Positions 56,937-64,000 of a DNA stretch of 64,000 nucleotides are shown here, one piece after another. Within the stretch, counting starts at the first letter, position 1. The number at the start of each line of letters is the position of its first letter. The notes beneath the pieces are model-generated. The model did no database searches and was not told the DNA's origin. It was given only the letters and a program-made list of their open reading frames with translations. A program made the translations under genes and the position numbers. This DNA comes from Gyrodactylus bullatarudis (Eukaryota > Platyhelminthes > Monogenea > Gyrodactylidea > Gyrodactylidae): the NCBI GenBank assembly GCA_012064415.1, contig SSNU01000119.1, positions 451,945 through 515,944 of the forward strand, written 5' to 3'.

Positions 56937-59900
56937 ATGCAAGTCTGTGTAGCTGATATTGACAAATGTTCCTTCCCTTCATGGTACGACAACTTTTGCC
57001 ATGTCACAATTAAAAGGTACGCACTGCTCTTACTAATTATTACTCATTGACAATTTGAGATTAATTCCTTTTGGTTTTCCCCAGTGAAATAATTCCTCTT
57101 AACGGAGATTACTGTCGATTTATTTGCTCTGATGGAATAAAACTACCAAATGGGTGAGTGAATAGAAAAAAGATTTGCGTATAACTACAACCAAATCATT
57201 GCCTATAATTGATCTCACCTATATTGCCATTCATATTACGGATTCCCATATTCAGATTTCATTATTATGAATATAGATTAATATTAATCAGTACATTACT
57301 AATGACTCATCAATGAGCGAAAATATCCTTTACGAATAGGAATCTCCATTCATAAGAATAATATTTTCAAAATCATGAAACAAAAGAGATATAATAATAA
57401 GCTTAGTTGATACAAAGTTCCCTCTAAATTCAAGAATACAAGGTAATTTAAAGAAATTTTAAATCATCATTCTCAAGAGTTTTTGTGAAAATAATCAATT
57501 CCCAGCTTCCTATCAACCAACTAGTCCTATGGTTTCTGTCATTCCACATTGTTATTGAGCTAAATTAGCAATACTCCTTGTAAATTCCTTACAAGATCAC
57601 TTGAATATGCCTTTATACCAGTGCATTACACATCAAATGAGTACTAATTTTTCACCTTAAGGCATTTCAATTATGGAAACTTGTTTGGAAAAGTATTATC
57701 TAATTTAAGAAATCTAAAATGATTTTATCAGATTTTAAGTTCCACTCCGCCCCTAGGCGATCATAGACTATGTATAACAAAATAATTCAGAAATCTATGA
57801 GTACATCTCTTGAGTTGTCTAAGTCTAAGGCTTATTTAAAAGTATTAAAATGCTTATTTTAACCACCTATTCCCTGTGTGACTTAAAAACCATTTGTAAA
57901 CAACAAATTTTCTAATTATGACATCAATTTTCAAAGTTATAGCATCTTGAAATGTACTATTTGTAAGTAGTTTATGTAAGATTTTTTGGAAAATTCGCGA
58001 TTAATTATTAAAATAATACCTTGAAAACAAAACATATAATTTCTCGAATTTAAAAATAAATTTTATAGACATAATTTTTTGAGGAACTAGTCGTGATTTA
58101 TTAAATAAAAAGCTAAACATTTTAGGTTCCAACACTGACCTCTATATATGCCATGGTTCTTCTAGGAAAGATTTACTCAATTAATTGTACAGAATTTTAC
58201 AAAATTATTTCTACAAACATGAGAAATAGACCTCAAGTTTTGAGTTGACATTTTTAAATGCATCCTGAAAAGAGAAACCATTTGATAAGTACTTAAAAAT
58301 CACTAGCTGTTCTACCCTTGAAGATTTAAAGATGATAAATTTGTAAAAAGTGAATTGAAAAATTGGGTTCAAATGCAATTCCGTTTAACAGGACATTTGG
58401 AAGTCGAGAACAAGATTATTTGGACACATCTGATGAGGATGATTTTAGCCAGGACGGCCAGGAAGATGGTAATGATAGTGATGCATTTCAAAATGTCGAA
58501 CAGTCTGTTGAAGAGGCAATACGGAAACTCGGATCACCGGTCTTTCCAAAGCTTAACTGGAGTGCCCCCAAGGTAAACATTTTCATTCCCCCTGTCATTT
58601 TTTTGGGTTGTTCCGTTGGACTAATCTGCCATAATAATGGCGGGGTTTTCGGAATTTCATCTCTTTGAATCTATGACATTGACAAAAATTTTGAGCTCCG
58701 AAGTTAGACGAAGAATACGAATTTGGCCATAGAGGTTGATGAAAAACTCGCCATCTTCAAGAAAAGGGTAATTTTCCCTTGTTACAATCGAAAAGTGACA
58801 ATAATGACGAAGTTCTGTCACACTACTGTGAACTTCTCTAGATGAATTTAAGTTCTTTGTCTTTGATTTTATAAGATGAATTTCATGAGAGAAATATTTA
58901 TTTCACAAGCGCAAATGTTTTTTTACTCGTGGATTCTAATTGCAAACGAGAGTTAACATGACTCTGGCGACTCAGCTCAAAAACAATGTTCTGAAACATC
59001 TCATAGAACGAAAATATTGAATTCTCATGTTAATTTTAATTTCAATGACTATACAGAAATCCCGCTTTTTTCATCAAGTATTTGAATTTGTTAGAGATTT
59101 TTTGGAATCCTATTCATGTTGCCCACTTTAACCATTAGAAGAAAAAAAAATCTGAAAAAAATTATTTTTAGGAAAAATATGGTCATTATTCAAATTCCCA
59201 TTCGGCGCCGGAATACCATTTTTTCGAACTTTGAGCTGAAAATGTTTGTTGATTTGAAAGTGAGAGGTTGATCAAAAATTGATTTTCAGGAACAAGATTA
59301 AATAATAAAGCTGAATAGCGGCGTCAAATTATCGATAGTCTCTCCATTTTCGAGAGATTTTTGAATTATCGAAATTTCATTGATTTTCAAGTAGTGAAAA
59401 TGATCAAAAAATCGAAATTCCGCTCCCAAACGATAATGTGATTATGCATAAGAACAGATTCAGTTAAAATAATTTTCTTGTCTAATCTTGATCTTGAAAA
59501 ACCTCTTTTGATCAGCCTCCCACTTTCTAATCAATAAAAATTTTCGGCTCAAAGTTCGAAAAGATGGGATTTTGGCGCCAAATGGGAATTTCAAAAATAA
59601 CCATATTTTCAAGTGGTAAAAGCGGGCAACATGAGTAGGATTTCAAAATATCTTCAACAGATTCGAATTCTTGATGAACATATCAAGATTTCTGTAAAAA
59701 TCATAGATTCCCAACTTCATATCAATTAGCTTTAGATTTGAATTATAAAAATAGTAAAGTAATCTTTAATTTCTATAGACTGTCACTCGGAAATTTTCAC
59801 TAATGGAATAATCTAGGATTACATTATCTGTGTTACTGTTGCATCACGTTGGCTACTTGAAATTAAATTAAATTGACACAAACTTTGTTAGGAAATCAAT

Positions 59901-62317
59901 AACTTTCTTCTTTTTTTGAAACACACAACACCATAGGATGCCAAATGGATGGGCTTCAACAATTCCTTAGCTTGTCACAACTACTCGGAAGTATTGCTCC
60001 TGCTCAAATCATCGGACTTTATTGCAGCTGATCTTACCAATCCCTATTTCTCATGTAAAGATGTTCAGAAGCAGAACCAGACAATTAACAATATCAAATA
60101 TCATCTCGTATTACGCAAATATGTGGAGATGAATCCATGTAGGGAATTTCGTTGTTTCATCTTTCAGAGTAAACTAATCGCAGTTAGCCAGCGTCACATC
60201 AAGTCATACTTTGAGGAAATGGCCACCAGTAAAGACGACATTTCACAGTCTATTCAAACATTTTACTCCACAAATATAAAGGGAGAATTTGATCTTTCAA
60301 ATTGTGAGTCATGATCTGTTCAACTTGAGGTGAATTATGAAGCTAAACCTAGTTCTCATGAAGATGAGAATTTACTATTTTTTACAAAATACTCAATACT
60401 TTTCTCAGGAAAGTCAGGAAAAGATTTATTTTTCGAATTCCATGATGGAAATTTGAAAAAAATTCAGAAAAAATCAATCTGACCAAAATCAGGCCAAAAT
60501 ACACCAAATTTCCACTTTCTCAACTTTTCAATCCAATATTTTTTATCGAATTCAAAGATTTGAAGCAGTTAAATGAAGATATTCGAGATCAGAATTGGAC
60601 AAAGAACTGGAATTGGGCCGTGGAGGTAGAAAGGAATCGAGAAAAAGCTAAACTTTTAAATTTTGTATCATTCCCCTTCGTGATAATGAATAAATTCAAA
60701 TTTTTCGATTTCCCCCCATAATGACGAATTTCTGCATCTGAATTCGAATTCTTTGTCTGATCTCGAATATCTTTGAATTCGAAAGTTGAAAAAGTGGAAA
60801 TTTGGTGCATTTTCCAAATTTTGGCCAGATTGAATTTTTTCAGAAATTAAAAAAAATTTCCACAACTTATTGGCTTATTCCTTTATGAAATTAGAAAAAA
60901 AAATTGTTTCTTGTCCAATCTTGATCCTGAAATAAACTCTTTCAATCAGCCTCCAACGTTCAAATCAATAAAAATTTTCAGCTTAAAGTTCGAATAAATG
61001 GGATTTTGAAAAATGATTTTTCTTCAAATGGTAAAAGTCGAGATTTCTCTAAAAATCAATGATTCCCAACTTATCATATCATATTAAAATTGAAGAAAAA
61101 GATATATTAACACCAAATACGTAGTTCTTAAAGGATCATCAGTGGTATCACTTTAAAAATGATAAGAATTAAATAATTGAATGAAAATAATAATTAACAA
61201 ATATGAAAGAAATAGTTAAAGTTTTAGAAATAAGAATAAATGCAAGCTGAAAAAACACCAAAACTCTCCAATAATTAGCAACAATGGAGAGAAAAGTGAA
61301 AAAGCTCACATCGGCCAAGGTAGTTGAAGATTATATGAATAGTTTTTCTGAACACATAGATTAGGTTTGTGTTGATTGATAAAGAATTTCTCCTTTACCC
61401 ACACATCTATGCTGTCATCTCCAGGGTTTTTATATAAAACGGAAAAATTTGAAATTGAAGCAAGTGGTTATATATCAATTTGCTCTATCATGTTTTTTTT
61501 CTCTTGGCCAAATGAACTCAAAAGCATTCATTTTTAGCTTCAGGAGACATTTTCCATCAGCAAAAATGGATGAAAAAATTTCCTTTTTATTTTTTTTTAG
61601 ATCATCACATCCGGAGAAATGAATAGGCATTGAATTTGTCATAAATTTATCTCTTCTTTGTTTAAGAATTGAAAAATTGTCATTACCAATAATGATTGTG
61701 GATTAACGGGATGCTAATTTTTCAAAATTCATCCTGGTCTCTCTCTTTAAAACGATTATCTATCATACTATAAGACGAAGATCCTATTGAACTGATTGCG
61801 TTTCTTACATTCCATGTTCTTGTACCATTTTGAAGATTTTTGATTTCCATTTGAGAAAGGGATTAAATTTTTATTTCTTGAGAACCTCAATCAGAATGAT
61901 CAAATTTGATGATGAAATTTTTTATACAAAACAATGACTTTAGAAGTTTACAAAAAATTATAGCGTTTCATCCTATCATTAAGTTATTTAATGGTCTCCT
62001 TAAACGAGAATTCTAAATAGATTTTATCAATTCCAGATACTTTTGATGTTTACCTCGATAAATCGTTCAATGTGACTTTAGTCGACTTTAATGTGCTTGG
62101 CGAGCCAACTGAGCCACTTTTATTCACCTACGAGGAGCTGATATCTTTGAAAGAATTCACTATGCGCATACAAACTGATCCGAATTCAAATGGGGAAGAG
62201 TACGGTAATTACCGGGTACCAATTGACTTTATGGATCTGCATAACTCAGATATTGTCGAATTCGCTAGAAAAATGTACCTCGGCCAGAGAGATGTTGATC
62301 TATCAGACTCTGATTGA
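56937..62317 (+). CDS. CDC123: CDC123 (eIF2 assembly factor)
   Basis: ATP-grasp-like chaperone that joins eIF2 gamma to alpha, thus needed for translation initiation. Exons 56937-57016, 57085-57153, 58392-58572, 59937-60303, 62037-62317 agree in phase and give 325 aa (human 336). Family blocks: FPSWYDNFCHVTIKS (N-terminal CxFxxWY-type), an acidic stretch DTSDEDDFSQDGQEDGND, GSPVFPKLNWSAPKDAKWM, LLLLKSSDFIAADL, YHLVLRKYVEMNPCREFRCF, SQRHIKSYF, VDFNVLGEPTEPLLFTYEEL and the final acidic DLSDSD. Introns 2-4 are 1.2-1.7 kb and contain MITE-like repeats, in contrast to the 68-nt first intron. Confidence 0.95.
59085..59660. repeat. Foldback repeat in CDC123 intron 3
   Basis: Stretches near 59090-59310 and 59480-59655 are inverted relatives (TTCGAACTTTGAGCTGAAAA and inverse; GGCGCC blocks; CATTTGAAAA-type ends). 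A related piece recurs at about 60905-61050, and weakly at 1720-1865. Boundaries approximate. Confidence 0.55.
60345..60900. repeat. MITE of the GACATGAAGATGAG family in CDC123 intron 4
   Basis: Starts CTCATGAAGATGAGAATTTA. It contains the family blocks GAAAAATCAATCTGACCA/GGCCAAAAT and their inverse near 60800-60840, so it is a foldback like 8539-9281. Confidence 0.6.
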
Positions 62318-64000
62318 ATAAAACACTTTACTCAGAAACTGCTGTTTTTTATTCTAGCATTTGAAAGATTATATACTTTTCACATGTTTTTGGCTCTTTA
62401 CTCAAAAAAGCTTATTAACAGGAAGCTGGGAAATTTATTTCTCAGAAAAACATTGTCATAATTGAGAGTTTGGCGTAAAATCAAAATTTGAAAAGTCGCA
62501 AAATTTTGTATCTTTAAGTGGAAAAAAGACAACGTGATCACAAGTAAAAAGGATGCCGAAAGTGCGAGGAATAAGTGCTTTATTTCAGGCATACTCATCA
62601 GATATATGCCAGATATATTTTTATATACAATATACAAAGAAAAATTGAAACTTGATCTGATTGGCTGTCTTCAATAGGTGTTTTGGGGGCGGTGTAATCT
62701 GTATTTTATCAGTGATAATTTATCACATAGTCAATTGTTTTCTGTATGTTTTGTATGTTAATTGGTATTACCACCCTAGGGTGAGAGTACCATTGGAAAA
62801 AATCAGTTACAAACAACGTGATCAGTTCTTGATCAATTCTGTACAAATACAGGTTAAATGCTGTCTTGTTTTATATCACCTTTACTTTTATTTTTAGGGT
62901 TCTTTTAGTTGGATTGATCGTTGTGATACAAAGAACTCGTTGCATTCTTTTACTACTTAATTGTAATAGAATATACAATTTTTGGATTTCTCTAGTTATT
63001 CTCTCAAGATTAAGATAATAATAAAGAGTTGCAAGTTATCATTAGAGTAAAGGGAATGCTAAATGATCAGACTGAAGTTAGTACGCATATCTGAGCACTG
63101 ATTATACATTTCACTTTTTATCTTGCAGAATAAAAAGAAGGGAAGATTTGATTCTGATTTCTCTTCCTTTTTATTCCATGAGAGATTTATTGGTATTTCC
63201 TTTACCATATTGTTTACAGAAGCGCTTTGCTTTTGTTTTAATAATATAAATTATTATTTTTGTATATCCGACGTAATAAAACTAATTAATCTATAAATAA
63301 CAATGAGTTATAATTTATGTTTTGAGCAGTTGCAAAATGTTAATCTTGGTTACACAGAGGGTCATGAAAAATTCAAAATTGCGGTAAAAAGTAAAATTTT
63401 GCGCTGATCCCGAATCTGTGCTCAGATCTGTAAAATTTACTATAATTTCTGAGATAATTGGAAAAAACGATATTTCCCAAAATTCCAAATTTCCCAAATT
63501 TTTAAAATTAATTTTCGCAAAAACCGTAAATGTTAATGTATTAACTGTTTCGCAATTAGATGAGAAATTAAATTCTGCGTCGATTGATATGACTTTTGTA
63601 GGGGTGGAGTTTTATCGGCTTTCAGAAATTAACGCCAAATAAAGGTAATGTTCGAATTTTTGGGTTTTTTTGTTGAATTTTCACCATGTTTTAGAGAACA
63701 AATAGACTTTCCGAAGAGATTTTTAAAAATTTTAAAAGGCTATCATGATCAAATTATTGTGAGCTTTCCGAATCTGCCATTGGTTTTTGGTTATCTAATT
63801 TAGAAGAGGTGTAAAAATCGCATTTTTGAAATCTGTTTTTAGACAGAGTTTTTCCGTTTTTACGTTTTAATCTCCATTATAAGCAAAGCTTGCTTCAAAA
63901 TCTAGTAGAAAAAATTCCTTGCTTTCTGAGATAAACTAACTAAACACTTGTTAAAAACTATTCCTTTAACTTATTTGTATTGCAAGAAAAATTACAAAAA
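62318..64000. other. Right-edge stretch without a recognised gene
   Basis: Polyadenylation signal AATAAA at about 62317-62322 for CDC123 right at its stop. The rest is AT-rich. Frames at 62661-62897 and 63418-63642 are open for 75-80 codons but lack family motifs or convincing starts; I do not call them genes. Confidence 0.4.

Noticed and set aside
62661..62897. 78-residue hydrophobic frame after CDC123
   Set aside because: Starts at TTG, no ATG, no family resemblance; AT-rich DNA gives hydrophobic frames by chance.
1..64000. tRNA, rRNA or CRISPR features
   Set aside because: Looked for but none recognised by eye; a tRNAscan run would be decisive for tRNAs, and CRISPR arrays are not expected in animal DNA.

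Overview
The window is nuclear DNA from an AT-rich invertebrate animal. It holds eleven host protein genes, most split by GT-AG introns. Sortilin, a BMP ligand, a voltage-gated calcium-channel beta subunit, a DEDD-type nuclear protein and a selenoprotein T with its SECIS element together point to a metazoan. Sortilin and a Sec-containing SelT argue against most insects, but the sequence does not let me name the phylum. Intron sizes are unusual: many are only 28-43 nt, others are 50-70 nt, and a few are multi-kilobase introns filled with transposons and inverted repeats.

Layout. 1-2523 (+): the 3' part of a protein tyrosine phosphatase. 3120-18870 (-): sortilin, 11 exons; its two large introns carry a hAT element with an exact 8-bp target duplication (15253-17082), a 2.66-kb element with 164-bp inverted ends (11891-14550) and foldback MITEs. 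19000-29050: a transposon graveyard with a DDE_3 fossil, a reverse-transcriptase fossil, a 1.4-kb near-perfect palindrome holding a pogo/Tigger fragment, a broken second hAT transposase, and an unrecognised KEN-box gene on the same strand. 29196-31337 (+): DEDD-like death-effector protein. 31673-34580 (+): PRP17/CDC40 splicing factor. 35289-39743 (-): BMP2/4 (Dpp)-like ligand with a piggyBac fossil antisense in one intron. 40863-43553 (+): CaV beta subunit. 43724-44194 (-) and 44282-44899 (+): Cu/Zn SOD and selenoprotein T, divergent over an 87-bp gap. 45602-45829 (-): a small secreted six-cysteine peptide. 47807-53021 (+): three tandem secreted CAP (SCP/antigen-5) genes, two of them double-domain with Thr-rich linkers. 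53146-54731 (-) and 54834-56300 (+): an SLC38A7-like amino-acid transporter and CDK10, divergent over 102 bp. 56937-62317 (+): CDC123, with MITE-like repeats in its long introns. 62318-64000: no gene recognised.

Most host genes are single-copy core cell functions (splicing, translation-initiation assembly, kinase, trafficking, redox). The lineage-specific parts are the CAP cluster, the six-Cys peptide, the enlarged DEDD protein and the mobile elements. The strongest observation is SelT: an in-frame UGA inside the CxxU redox motif, followed 74 nt after the stop codon by a form-2 SECIS that folds by hand. The second is that ultrashort introns are pervasive; one of them also removes an apparent frameshift from the hAT transposase at 15378-16734, so that element may be intact.
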